Assembly (NCBI GenBank): GCA_002722295.1 | Contig: PBLF01000004.1 | Span: 84,965-148,964, forward strand | Reading direction: 5' to 3' | Origin: Stappia sp. | GTDB lineage: Bacteria > Pseudomonadota > Alphaproteobacteria > Rhizobiales > Stappiaceae | DNA: 64,000 bases | Part shown: one piece after another, positions 36,569-46,735 of the stretch | Numbering within the stretch: the first letter of the stretch is position 1 | Layout: every line of letters begins with the position of its first letter | The notes under the pieces: generated by a model | What the model saw: the letters and a program-made list of their open reading frames with translations, nothing else | What the model was told of the DNA's origin: nothing | Databases searched by the model: none | Made by a program: the position numbers and the translations under genes

Positions 36569-36605
36569 GGCTTGCGGGTTCCGGCCGGACCGGAACCCGC
36601 AAGCC
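36569..36605 (-). other. Strong intercistronic stem-loop after the binding-protein gene
   Basis: A perfect 16-bp inverted repeat (GGCTTGCGGGTTCCGG / CCGGAACCCGCAAGCC) with a 5-base loop begins 6 bases past the binding-protein stop. No T tract follows on the minus strand, so it more likely protects the upstream mRNA from decay or gives partial termination than acts as a full terminator. Confidence 0.65.
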
Positions 36606-36611
36606 CTGGCG

Positions 36612-38126
36612 TCACTGGTCCGAGAAGCGGACGTTCTCGAGACGGATCATGCCGTCCGGATAGGGAACAAAGCCCTCGATCTTGTTGTCGAGCGCCCAGA
36701 TCCACGTCACATGGTAGAGGTAGATGATCGGCAGGTCCTTGGCGAGGATCTCGGTCGCCGCGTCATAGCTTGCCTTGCGCGTCGCCAGATCGTTGCTCGT
36801 ACGGGCCTTGTCGAGCAGCTTGTCGACCTCCGGGTTGGAGTACTTGCCGTCGTTGAGGCCGCCCTTCGTCGTCAGGAAGCCGTGGATGTTGCCATCCGGA
36901 TCGATACGGCCCGACCAGCCCACCTGGCTCATTTCGAAGTTGCCCGAAGACTGGTCGGCGAGCAGGCTCGCGAACTCGGTCGACTTCAGCTTGACGTTGA
37001 TGCCGGCTTCGGCGGCCATGGCCTGGACCACCTGCATCATCTGCATCTGGACCGGGTTGTTGGCCACCTGCACCTCGACGTCGAAGCTCTCGACGCCCGC
37101 TTCCTTCATGAGCTCCTTGGCCTTCGCGACGTCGCGCGCCGGGATCGGCACGTTCTTGTCATACCACGGGCTCGTCGGCGGGAACGGCTGGTTGCCGGGC
37201 GCGAACACGCCCTCGAAGACGACCTGGTTGATCGCGTCGCGGTCGAGCGTCAGCTCGAACGCCTGGCGCAGCTTGGCCTGCCGGCCGATCGGCGTGTCGG
37301 CGCGCTCACCGTTCCCCACGTTCACCGTGATGCCCTGGTAGCCGAGCGAAACCGCATCCGCATAGGTCAGTTCGGCATCAGACTTCACCGAAGCCGCGTC
37401 CGTCGCCGCCAGGCGCTCCAGCATGTCGAGATCGCCCGCGCGCAGGTTTGCAAGACGCACGGTCGTGTCCGGAATCGGCAGGAAGGTGACCTTGTCGAAG
37501 TGGATCTTGTCCGCGTTCCAGTAGTCGGCGAAACGCTCAAGCACGATACGGTCCTGCTGCACGCGCTCGACGAACTTGAACGGACCCGAGCAGACCGGAT
37601 TGGAGGCGAAGTCGGCACCGGCTTCCGCCGCCGCCTTGGGCGAAACCATCATGCCCGCGCGGTCGGCAAGCTGGGCAAGCAGCGTCGCGTCGGGCTGGGC
37701 GAGCGTGATCTTCACCTGCAGGGGACCGGTGACCTCGACGCTCTCGATCGATTTCACCTCGCTCTTGCGGCGGCTCTCGGGAAGGGTCTTCGAGCGCTCC
37801 AGGTTCGCCTTGACCGCCTCGGCGTCGAAGGCCGTACCGTCATGGAAGGTGACACCTTCGCGAAGGTCCATCATTAGTTCCGTGCCGTCCTCGGACCAGG
37901 TCCAGGACGTGGCGAGCTGCGGGATGATCTCCAGGCCCGGCGTGATGTCGACGAGCTTGTCGCACAGCGAGGTGTAGACGATACGGCCGACGAACGAACG
38001 GGACTGATCGGGATCGAGCATGTCCGGGTCGTCCTGCAGGCCGATGCGCAGATCGGCGGCGGCTGCCGGCAGCGCGACGAGTGCGCCGGCTCCCAGCAGA
38101 AGTGCGGCGTAGAGACTGTTTCGCAT
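36612..38126 (-). CDS. ABC transporter substrate-binding protein, peptide type (family 5)
   Basis: A 504-residue periplasmic binding protein. The signal peptide MRNSLYAALLLGAGALVAL ends near PAAAADL. The family 5 signature lies in LATSWTWSEDGTELMMDLREGVTFHDGTAFDAEAV, with the typical YQGITVNVG, RQAFELTLDRDAINQVVF and IYLYH segments. It delivers substrate to the permease pair encoded downstream. The start at 38126 has AGGAG nine bases before it; longer readings extend into the ATPase gene. It begins two bases after the ATPase stop. Confidence 0.93.
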   Translation of the reverse strand: MRNSLYAALLLGAGALVALPAAAADLRIGLQDDPDMLDPDQSRSFVGRIVYTSLCDKLVDITPGLEIIPQLATSWTWSEDGTELMMDLREGVTFHDGTAFDAEAVKANLERSKTLPESRRKSEVKSIESVEVTGPLQVKITLAQPDATLLAQLADRAGMMVSPKAAAEAGADFASNPVCSGPFKFVERVQQDRIVLERFADYWNADKIHFDKVTFLPIPDTTVRLANLRAGDLDMLERLAATDAASVKSDAELTYADAVSLGYQGITVNVGNGERADTPIGRQAKLRQAFELTLDRDAINQVVFEGVFAPGNQPFPPTSPWYDKNVPIPARDVAKAKELMKEAGVESFDVEVQVANNPVQMQMMQVVQAMAAEAGINVKLKSTEFASLLADQSSGNFEMSQVGWSGRIDPDGNIHGFLTTKGGLNDGKYSNPEVDKLLDKARTSNDLATRKASYDAATEILAKDLPIIYLYHVTWIWALDNKIEGFVPYPDGMIRLENVRFSDQ

Positions 38127-38128
38127 TT

Positions 38129-39288
<1,160 letters not shown>

Positions 39289-39292
<4 letters not shown>

Positions 39293-40290
39293 GCGGCATC
39301 TCCGAAACGGCTTTCGAGCGGCGCGTAGCGGCAGGCGACCGAATGCCCCTCGGCAACACGCGTCAGGGCCGGAACCCCGGCGGCACATCCCTCGTCGGCG
39401 AAGGGGCAACGTGGCGCGAAACGGCACCCCGGCGGCATCGCATCGATCGCGGGGACCATGCCGGGAATCGTCGCCAGCCGGTCGGCGCGCTCGCCGAGCG
39501 AGGGCACCGAGCTGATGAGGCCAAGCGTGTAGGGGTGCTGGGGATCGTCGAAAAGCGCGGACACCGGCCCGGCCTCGACGACACGCCCGGCGTACATGAC
39601 CGCCACCTTGTCGGCGGTTTCCGCCACGACGCCGAGATCGTGGGTGATCATGATGAGCGCGGTGCCGGTCTCTTCCTGCAGGTCGCCGATCAGGTCGAGG
39701 ATCTGGGCCTGAATGGTGACGTCGAGTGCGGTCGTCGGCTCGTCGGCGATCAGCAGGCGCGGATCGTTGGCAAGCGCCATGGCGATCATGACACGCTGGC
39801 GCATGCCGCCCGAAAGCTGGTGCGGATAGTCGTCGAGCCGCCGCGCCGCGGCCGGCACCTTCACCTTTTCCAGCATTTCCAGCGCCCGTGCCCGGGCCTG
39901 GGCCCGGCTGACGTTGCGATGGCGGCGGACACTTTCCGCGATCTGTTCCCCGATCGTGAAAACCGGATTGAGCGAGGTCATCGGCTCCTGAAAGATCATC
40001 GCCATCCGGTCACCGCGCAACCGCGCACGCTCGCGCGGGGCAAGCGAGAACAGGTCACGCCCCTCGAACAGCGCCTCGCCCGAGACGATCTCGCCCGGCG
40101 GCATCGGCAGCAGCCCCATCAGCGCGAGCGCGGTAACGGACTTGCCGCAGCCGCTCTCACCGACGATGGCCAGTGTCTCGCCGGGGGACACGTCGAATGA
40201 CACGCCATCGACCACATTGGCGTCCATGCCGCGAAACCGCAGGGAAAGATCGTTCACCGCCAGAAGCGGCGCTGTCGCGTCAGCCGGCAT
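39289..40290 (-). CDS. ABC transporter ATP-binding protein, DppD/OppD type
   Basis: A 333-residue ATPase, partner of the DppF-type subunit. Walker [10 protein letters not shown], signature [16 protein letters not shown], Walker [14 protein letters not shown], and the C-terminal motif [14 protein letters not shown] followed by [17 protein letters not shown]. It is the first transporter gene of the operon; its ATG at 40290 lies 11 bases inside the end of the regulator gene, so both are on one transcript. Confidence 0.93.
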
Positions 40291-40996
40291 CGGCGTGCCC
40301 CTCCGTCGTCTGCAACATCAACCGCTCCTGCAGGCTGAGCAGGTGCTTGCGCATCACACGCTCCGCCACGACCGGATCCCTGCGCCCGATTGCGTCCACC
40401 AGCTCCGAATGCTGGGACACATAGAGCGACATGGATCCACGCGTGCGAAGCGCCTCGCGAACATGACGCCAGGTGTCGTCCTGCCGGACCCGGTCCACCA
40501 CATCGAACATGGCGAGCAGCAGCGTGTTGCCGGCCGCCGTCGCGATCGCGCGATGCAACGCCCCGTCCCACAGCTCACGACTGTCCAGATCGTCGGCCGA
40601 GGCGACCTTTCGCGCGATCTCGTCCATGCGCGCGATCTCGGCGGCCGAGGCCCGGGGCGCGGCAAGGCGGGCGAGCGCCGGCTCCACCAGCAGGCGGACC
40701 TCCATCACTTCGAACATGTTGGTCATTTCGGGCAGGCGGGTGACGTCACCGGCGGAAGCGGCCCTTGTACCGGAAATGAAGGTACCCGCACCCTGTCGGC
40801 GCCAGACCCGCCCCTCCGCCTCCAGAACGTCGAGCGCGCGGCGGACGGCGCGCCTGCCGACGCCGATTTCCTCAACCAGTTCCCGCTCCGTGGGCAATTG
40901 GTCCCGTTCAGCGCGCTCCAGGTGATCGACGATCACCCTCAGCCGCTCCAGAGCAAGGCTTGAGTTTCGACCGGTTTGTGCCTCGTCTTCCGCCAC
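40280..40996 (-). CDS. FadR-type GntR-family regulator of the adjacent operon
   Basis: A regulator of about 238 residues. A GntR winged helix ([43 protein letters not shown]) is followed by a helical FCD ligand domain (about 90-225; [53 protein letters not shown]), whose histidines and Asp usually bind a metal near the effector. No ATG fits; GTG at 40996 is preferred, GTG at 41032 is possible. It is first in the operon and overlaps the DppD-type gene. Two similar 17-bp sites upstream are its likely operators, so it probably autoregulates. Confidence 0.87.
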   Translation of the reverse strand: MAEDEAQTGRNSSLALERLRVIVDHLERAERDQLPTERELVEEIGVGRRAVRRALDVLEAEGRVWRRQGAGTFISGTRAASAGDVTRLPEMTNMFEVMEVRLLVEPALARLAAPRASAAEIARMDEIARKVASADDLDSRELWDGALHRAIATAAGNTLLLAMFDVVDRVRQDDTWRHVREALRTRGSMSLYVSQHSELVDAIGRRDPVVAERVMRKHLLSLQERLMLQTTEGHADAG

Positions 40997-41010
40997 CCGA
41001 ACCCATCCGA

Positions 41011-41027
41011 ACCTATTTCCTATTGGT
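41011..41027. promoter_or_regulatory. Candidate operator 1 of the FadR-type regulator
   Basis: ACCTATTTCCTATTGGT lies 15-31 bases before the proposed GTG. It is 14/17 identical to the perfect palindrome at 41176-41192 and flanked by GAACC/GGTTC symmetry. Overlap with the regulator start region would fit autorepression. Confidence 0.5.
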
Positions 41028-41175
41028 TCCACTACTGACTCAGAGCGAGGGACGAGGCAAGACCGCAAGCGGCACGGACGCAAAGATTCTTGCGAATGAT
41101 CCGGGTCTGATGAAATTTTCAACCCAAAAACTGGGCAAACTGCCTATCAGCCGGGCAAATCCAGCCCAACAGTGA

Positions 41176-41192
41176 ACCAATACCCTATTGGT
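41176..41192. promoter_or_regulatory. Candidate operator 2, perfect palindrome
   Basis: ACCAATA-CCC-TATTGGT is a perfect 7-bp inverted repeat with a 3-base spacer, about 165 bases upstream of the related site at 41011. The size suits a GntR-type dimer. Assignment to the adjacent regulator is inferred. Confidence 0.55.
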
Positions 41193-41272
41193 CGCCCATC
41201 AGGAGGCGTGGATGGCACGGATGCGGGAGCCGGCGAAAGCGGCAAGCTGGCAGCTCACGAAGACAGGTCGCC

Positions 41273-43273
41273 TCACCCGTTGGCCTGGCGCATGGCCTGC
41301 TCGAAGTTCTCCGCCCGGCTCACCAGTTCCTCGATCGGCGACGCCGCACCGTAGAGAAATCCTTGCGCCACATGGCAGCCGATACCCTTGAGCATATCGA
41401 CCTGCGCCCGTGTCTCCACGCCCTCCACCGTAACGGAGATGGACAGGCGCTCGGCCAGATTGACGATCGAGGCGATGATCGAAAGGCTGTGTTCGTCCGT
41501 GGTGATTGAATTGACGAAGCTGCGATCGATCTTGAGTTCGTCCCAGTCGAAATCCCGCAGGTACGACAGGGCCGAATAGCCCGTTCCGAAATCGTCCAGC
41601 GCGATGCCGATCCCCAGCCGCTTCAGCCGGGCCAGCATGTTGCGCGCCCGATGCGTGTCGCGCATGACGACCGTTTCCGTCACCTCCAGCGTGAGGCGTC
41701 TTGGCGGCAGTCCCGTGCGGAAGAGGATGTCGCGCACCGTGTCGGCAAGATCGTCACGCGCCAACTGGGCAACCGACAGGTTGACCGACACCTTGCAACT
41801 GTCCGGCATGCGCTGGATCTCGCGACATGCGGCTTCCAGAATGCGCTCTCCGATTTCCACGATCCGGCCCGAGCTCTCGGCGATGGGAATGAACTCCGCC
41901 GGCGAGATCCACCCGAGTGTCGGATGCTGCCAGCGTGCAAGCGCTTCCAGGCCGACGATGCGGCCCGTCTGCATGTCGACCTGGGGCTGGAAATGCGGAA
42001 CGATCCTCGACCGGGCGAGACCGTCGTCGAAGTCGGCCTCGATGCGGCGACGGCGGGTCGCATCGATACGCATGCTGTCGTCGTAGATCTGGACCTGGCC
42101 CTTGCCCGCCGCCTTGGCGTGGCTGAGTGCCAGATCGGCATTCTGCAAGAGGTCGGCCCCCCGGCGACCGTTCGGCCCGGCAAGCGCCAGGCCGACGGTC
42201 GCGTTCACCACCACGCTGCCTCCGGACACGGAATGTGCCTCGTGCAGCGCACGGCTCACCTCATACGCCCGCTCAAGCGCTTCCGCTTCGCCGCCGTGTA
42301 TGCGCAACAGAACGGTGAATTCGTCACCGCCAAGCCGCGAGGCAACGTTCCCCTCCCCCCACTGGGCCACCACCCAGCTCAGACGGCTCGCCACCGCCAC
42401 GAGAAGATCGTCGCCAGCGGCATGACCGAGAATGTCGTTCACGGCCTTGAAGTCGTCGAGATCGAGCGCGAGCACGGCAACATCCTCGCCCGCGCCGCGT
42501 CCCCTGTGGTTGAGGCGTCCGATCTCCGCCTGAAGCATGGAATGAAATGCCGACCGGTTGGGCAGCCGTGTCAGCGGATCGTGCCGGGCGACGAACTCGA
42601 ACCGGCGCGCGGCACGTTCCGCATCCGTGCGGGCCCGGCGCAACGACCACGCCTGCACCGTCATCATCAGCAGAAGACCCGCACCAAAGCCGATCAGAAG
42701 CTGAAGCAGTAGGTTCTGGACTCTCTGGCGTTCGGAAAGCTCGGCCCTGAACTCCGCCGCCTCGCTCAGGTTGGCGGACATGGCCTCGCCGCCAAGCCGG
42801 TCGATCGCCGTTCCCGCCTCTCCAAGCGCCTTGTTGACCTGCTCGAAAGCCGCCGGGTCGGGCAGCAGGTCGAGCATCGGCTCGACGGCGATCACCGCTC
42901 TCGTGGCCTCGTCGAGCACCTTCTGGCGTCGCGGAGACGCCTTCACGAAAGCGCCGAAAGCCCCGCTTTGCATCATCTCGAGCCGACCGACCAGAATGTC
43001 GTAGAACAGATAGGCGGCGTCCCGGTCCTCGCTGTCACCGGTCACGACATAGCGCGCCATTCTCTCGCGCGCATTGGTCGCGTCGAGCCGGCTGTTGAGG
43101 CCGGTCAGTGCCATGTCGTAGCGCATGGAGCGGCCAACGGCCTCGCCGCTCGTGATGACCGAATCCGCCTGCACCAGGATGACAAGCACCAGCACGCCCA
43201 GCAGGGCGAAGGCAACATATCTGAAATGATCCGCCACCCTGGCAAGGCGGCTCAGGACTTCGATGGCTCGCAA
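41273..43273 (-). CDS. Membrane GGDEF-EAL cyclic-di-GMP enzyme
   Basis: A 666-residue protein. Two membrane segments (about 18-36 and 188-206) enclose a periplasmic helical sensor region of about 150 residues. The GGDEF domain has an intact RLGGDEF (315-319) and no RxxD inhibitory site five residues before it, so product inhibition is unlikely. The EAL domain is also intact: GLEALARW (443-445), VSVNLSV, LTLEVTETVV, DDFGTGYSALSYL and VEGVET. Both cyclase and phosphodiesterase activities are possible. The likely start is a TTG, 4 bases after the upstream exported-protein gene, so the two should form an operon and may interact in the periplasm. Confidence 0.88.
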   Translation of the reverse strand: MRAIEVLSRLARVADHFRYVAFALLGVLVLVILVQADSVITSGEAVGRSMRYDMALTGLNSRLDATNARERMARYVVTGDSEDRDAAYLFYDILVGRLEMMQSGAFGAFVKASPRRQKVLDEATRAVIAVEPMLDLLPDPAAFEQVNKALGEAGTAIDRLGGEAMSANLSEAAEFRAELSERQRVQNLLLQLLIGFGAGLLLMMTVQAWSLRRARTDAERAARRFEFVARHDPLTRLPNRSAFHSMLQAEIGRLNHRGRGAGEDVAVLALDLDDFKAVNDILGHAAGDDLLVAVASRLSWVVAQWGEGNVASRLGGDEFTVLLRIHGGEAEALERAYEVSRALHEAHSVSGGSVVVNATVGLALAGPNGRRGADLLQNADLALSHAKAAGKGQVQIYDDSMRIDATRRRRIEADFDDGLARSRIVPHFQPQVDMQTGRIVGLEALARWQHPTLGWISPAEFIPIAESSGRIVEIGERILEAACREIQRMPDSCKVSVNLSVAQLARDDLADTVRDILFRTGLPPRRLTLEVTETVVMRDTHRARNMLARLKRLGIGIALDDFGTGYSALSYLRDFDWDELKIDRSFVNSITTDEHSLSIIASIVNLAERLSISVTVEGVETRAQVDMLKGIGCHVAQGFLYGAASPIEELVSRAENFEQAMRQANG

Positions 43274-43277
43274 GGGT

Positions 43278-43781
43278 TTACTTCACGGTCAACCGGCGCA
43301 ATTGCCAGATGGAACGGGAATAGTAGAGTTCGTTGCGAATATCGGGAAAACGGTCAAACGGGTAGATGACGAAGAGTGGGCCCTTGTCACGGACGCCCAT
43401 GTACTCGCCATTTGCCTTGAACGCGAGAAGCACGCCAAAGGTTTCGAAGTCGGCGATCGGAATGTCGATCAGATAGTTGTTGAGCGCGGCGCCAACCACT
43501 GTGTCGCCCCTTGCGCCCACCGCCTCCATCAGGCGGGCCATCGGCACGCCCTCGAACAGCATCTCGTTGTCATGCCAGGGCGTCGTGGTCCGCAGTTCCA
43601 CCAGCCCCAGAGCCTCGAGATCGGCAATCGTGAAATCACGCGGCGCATCGCCGTCGATGGCGCCGTCGACGGTCAGGACCACCGTCTCCGCAGGCAGCTT
43701 GGATGCCAGCGCCGGATGCGGCAGAACCGCCAGCAGCACTGCGGCAAGACCCAGGATGAGCTCGCGAAATCGCATGTTCAT
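43278..43781 (-). CDS. Small exported protein, oxidoreductase molybdopterin-domain-like
   Basis: A 167-residue exported protein. The signal peptide is MNMRFRELILGLAAVLLAV, ending near ALAS. The mature part (VVLTVDGAID, FTIADLEALGLVELRTTTPWH, FEGVPMARLMEAVGARGDTV, YLIDIPIADFETFGVLLAFKANGEYM, KGPLFVIYPFDR) resembles a truncated molybdopterin-binding oxidoreductase (SUOX) fold, but without the cysteine that holds the cofactor, so enzymatic activity is unlikely. It precedes the GGDEF-EAL gene by 4 bases. I infer a periplasmic ligand-binding partner for that sensor. Confidence 0.75.
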   Translation of the reverse strand: MNMRFRELILGLAAVLLAVLPHPALASKLPAETVVLTVDGAIDGDAPRDFTIADLEALGLVELRTTTPWHDNEMLFEGVPMARLMEAVGARGDTVVGAALNNYLIDIPIADFETFGVLLAFKANGEYMGVRDKGPLFVIYPFDRFPDIRNELYYSRSIWQLRRLTVK

Positions 43782-43963
43782 CGCTCCGTTTGCCCCTCTG
43801 GTGCCAACACCACGGGAATGTCCGCCGAACCGTCTCGCGAAAGACCTGCCATGGCCAGCACGGACCGGTTGCACATTTTACGATGACACCGAATGGCGAA
43901 CCATCGCTTAATGCCCCTGCCGCCCGAACCCCATGGGTGCGACAGCCAGCCGCCGAGGGCGCT

Positions 43964-44743
43964 TCAGTCCGTTCCGATCTTGCGGAAGCAGACCACGGGT
44001 CCCCGGGACGGACCGGCGTCATAGGCAAAGCCTCGCGCGCCAAGCAGCGCAAAGACCTCCGCGACCCCCTGCAGTCCGAACCGCTGGGGATGCAGCTCGA
44101 GTACGACCCGCTCCACGCCGGCAGTGTCCAGATGGCGCAGAAGGTCGAGTTCCGCCCCCTCGATATCCGCGATGAGAACATTGATCCGGTTCTCGGCGAG
44201 GAATGCGGACGCATCCACCGCCGGCACGGCGACCGTCTCGGTGATGCCCGGTTGATCCTGGCCGATGCCCGAGCGCCAGAACTCGCGGTGCAGCGTGAAG
44301 GAAACTGATCCCCTCGCAAGTACATCCGGGTCACTTGCAAAGGCGGCGTTGAGCACCTTCGCTCCGACAATGTCATTGAGCGCGTGGGTCCACCGGATGT
44401 GGGGGATCAGCCGTGCATCCGCCTCCACCGCGGCGTAGAAGGTCGGCCCGACGCGGCGCATCACGCCGGCGGAGATGAAGCCGACACCCGCGCCAAGTTC
44501 CAGAACCCTGTCTTCTGGGCGCACGTAGTCGCAGGAAATCGAGAGCTCCTCGGCCTCGTAGCGGCCGGCTTCAATCTCCTCGACAATGCGGTCATTGGCG
44601 ACTACCCGGTCGAGACTGAGCTTCAGGCCACTCGTTCCGTGGGTAACGACCTCTCCCGCGACATCCGCAGGATCAGCGTCGAATCCCTCCGGTCGCGCGG
44701 CAACCGCTTCGGACACCTGGTGGCCGCTCGCCTTGCTCGTCAT
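43964..44743 (-). CDS. FkbM-family methyltransferase
   Basis: A 259-residue SAM-dependent methyltransferase of the FkbM type. Motif I is VLELGAGVGFISAGVMRRV, followed by FYAAVEADARLIPHIRWTHALND and ETVAVPAVDASAFLAENRINVLIADIEGAELDLLRHLD, the FkbM hallmark (IDIEGxE). Such enzymes methylate sugars in polysaccharides, lipids or secondary metabolites; the acceptor here is unknown. It is isolated, preceded by an AT-rich stretch. Confidence 0.87.
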   Translation of the reverse strand: MTSKASGHQVSEAVAARPEGFDADPADVAGEVVTHGTSGLKLSLDRVVANDRIVEEIEAGRYEAEELSISCDYVRPEDRVLELGAGVGFISAGVMRRVGPTFYAAVEADARLIPHIRWTHALNDIVGAKVLNAAFASDPDVLARGSVSFTLHREFWRSGIGQDQPGITETVAVPAVDASAFLAENRINVLIADIEGAELDLLRHLDTAGVERVVLELHPQRFGLQGVAEVFALLGARGFAYDAGPSRGPVVCFRKIGTD

Positions 44744-45010
44744 CGCCCTCTCCCTGTCTCGCCGCAGCGCCGGGTGCTGCCCGAAGTTGCGATGCCCACA
44801 TGTTGTTGTTCAGCCGCGCCGAAACATCCGGCTCGCTACGGGCCGCATTTGCGTCGACAAACCTGCGCCTTGCATATTTCGGCTAACCACGTGCGGCGGG
44901 CCTTGCCAATCCTGACAGTTTTGACGGGTCCGAAAAAAATCACACAAGTACATGATTTATAATAATATTTTTCGTAAACCATTTCTTGCGGAAAAGCTCG
45001 AAACCCGGCT

Positions 45011-45592
45011 CTACCGCAAAAACCCGGTTACGGCGTCGACGAAGCTCCTCGCGGCGTCGTCCAGCGTCCCGCTGTTGTCGACAACGGCAACCGGCGCAAC
45101 GTCCGGGATCTCCGCCGCGCGGGCGAGGCGCGCCGCGATTTCCTCGTCACTCTCACGGCCGCGCGAGGCAAGACGGGCCGCGATCACCTGCGGATCCGCC
45201 GTCACGCGCACGATGGCGAGACCCGGGAAACGCCTGGCCATATCGGCCAGGACCTTGCGGGAGCCGTTGACGATCGCCGGACGTTCCGCCCCAAGATGGG
45301 CCTCCAGGTCGGTCCGCAATCCATAGCACAGGCCGTGCGCACGCCAGGTGAAGCAGAACGCGCCGTCCTGCTCGGCGGCGGCAAACGCCTCGTCGCTCAT
45401 GGGTTCGTGATCCTCGGCGTCACCGGACGCGGGCCGGGTGATCGCACGCCGCACGAACAGGAGGTCAGGCACGGTCGCAAGTGTCGCACGCGCCGCAGAG
45501 AGCAGGCTGTCCTTGCCCACGCCGCTCGGCCCGACAACGACGACCAGCCGTCCCGGGAGAGCCGCCTTTCCTGCGTCCTCTTGCTCAGGCAA
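45011..45592 (-). CDS. phnN: Ribose 1,5-bisphosphate phosphokinase PhnN
   Basis: A 193-residue kinase that converts ribose 1,5-bisphosphate to PRPP, the last step of phosphonate ribosyl recycling. Walker A is GPSGVGKDS near residue 21, followed by VRRAITRPASGDAEDHEPMSDEAF (the guanylate-kinase-like lid) and RESDEEIAARLARA. No ATG fits: TTG at 45592 overlaps the phnM stop by 8 bases and has GAGG nine bases upstream, so phnM-phnN are translationally coupled. It is the last gene of the phn cluster. Confidence 0.92.
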   Translation of the reverse strand: MPEQEDAGKAALPGRLVVVVGPSGVGKDSLLSAARATLATVPDLLFVRRAITRPASGDAEDHEPMSDEAFAAAEQDGAFCFTWRAHGLCYGLRTDLEAHLGAERPAIVNGSRKVLADMARRFPGLAIVRVTADPQVIAARLASRGRESDEEIAARLARAAEIPDVAPVAVVDNSGTLDDAARSFVDAVTGFLR

Positions 45593-46724
45593 CGCGATTG
45601 CCCTCGCGCCACACGGTGCGCACGATGGGAATGTGCTCCTCGACGCGGACCCGTACGAGATCAGCGCGCTTGCCGGCGATGATCTCGCCCCGGTCCTCAA
45701 GACCGGAAGCCAGCGCCGGCGTGCGGGAAACCATGGCGACAGCCGCCGGAAGGTCCACTTCGTCCACCACCTCGCCGAGGAAGAAGGCGGACTGGATCAG
45801 GCTGAAAGGGATGTAGTCCGACGACAGAATGTCGAGGTAACCGGCGGCAGCCAGGTCACGCGCCGAGACATTGCCTGAATGCGACCCGCCACGCACGACG
45901 TTCGGCCCCCCCATCAGGACCGCGAGGCCCGCCTCGCTCGACGCCTTGGCCGCTTCCATGGTCGTTGGAAATTCGGCGACACGAATGCCGAAATCACGAC
46001 CCTCGTCCACATGTTCACGGGTCGCGTCGTCATGGCTTGCAAGCACGATGCCCCGGTCCCGCGCCTTCTCGGCGATCGCCTTGCGGTGCTTGTCCGAATA
46101 GGTCCGCGACTGGGCGATGCGGGTCTCGCAGAACGCGTTGAACTCCGCGTCCGTCATCTTCATCTTGCCCTTGTAGTAGATCGCATAGGCCTCGAGGCTC
46201 GCGAACTGGCGCTGGCCGGGGGCGTGATCCATGAGAGAGGCCAGGCGGACGCGCGGGTCCCCCTCGAAACGGTCGAATGCCTCCAGGCAGTTGGGAGCCG
46301 ACACCTCGCAACGCAGGTGGATGAAATGGTCGGCACGCAAGCGACCCGCCGCAACACCGGCCTCGATGGCATCGGCCAGCCGACGCATGTCGTCGGTAGC
46401 CAGATCGCCATCCTCGTCGACGCCGACACGCAAGGCATCGAACACGGTGGTGATGCCGGATGTCGCGATCTGCGCATCGTGGGCGCAGACGGCAGCAACC
46501 GGGTTCCAGTGCACCTTGGGACGCGGGTTGTAGTGGCTTTCCAGATGGTCCGTGTGAAGTTCCACCAGCCCGGGGATGACGAAGTCGCCCTCCATGTCGA
46601 TCGCGCCGGGAACGCCCGATCCTCCGGTCGAGACCGAGGCGATCCGCCCGTCGCGGACCTCAAGGCTTCCCTCGATCACCTCGTCGGCGAGCACGATGCG
46701 GGCATTGGTGAGGATCATGTCCAT
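45585..46724 (-). CDS. phnM: Alpha-D-ribose 1-methylphosphonate 5-triphosphate diphosphatase PhnM
   Basis: A 379-residue amidohydrolase-superfamily enzyme that removes pyrophosphate from ribose 1-phosphonate triphosphate in the C-P lyase pathway. The metal site starts with VELHTDHLESHYNP (HxDH), then FIHLRCEV, ASHDDATREHV and FPTTMEAAKASSEAGLAVLMGGPNVVRGGSHSGN. Length is normal. I take ATG 46724 (MDMILTNARIV); a GTG at 46739 that overlaps the DUF1045 stop (GTGA) is an alternative. Confidence 0.94.
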   Translation of the reverse strand: MDMILTNARIVLADEVIEGSLEVRDGRIASVSTGGSGVPGAIDMEGDFVIPGLVELHTDHLESHYNPRPKVHWNPVAAVCAHDAQIATSGITTVFDALRVGVDEDGDLATDDMRRLADAIEAGVAAGRLRADHFIHLRCEVSAPNCLEAFDRFEGDPRVRLASLMDHAPGQRQFASLEAYAIYYKGKMKMTDAEFNAFCETRIAQSRTYSDKHRKAIAEKARDRGIVLASHDDATREHVDEGRDFGIRVAEFPTTMEAAKASSEAGLAVLMGGPNVVRGGSHSGNVSARDLAAAGYLDILSSDYIPFSLIQSAFFLGEVVDEVDLPAAVAMVSRTPALASGLEDRGEIIAGKRADLVRVRVEEHIPIVRTVWREGNRVA

Positions 46725-46735
46725 CTTGCAGTCTT

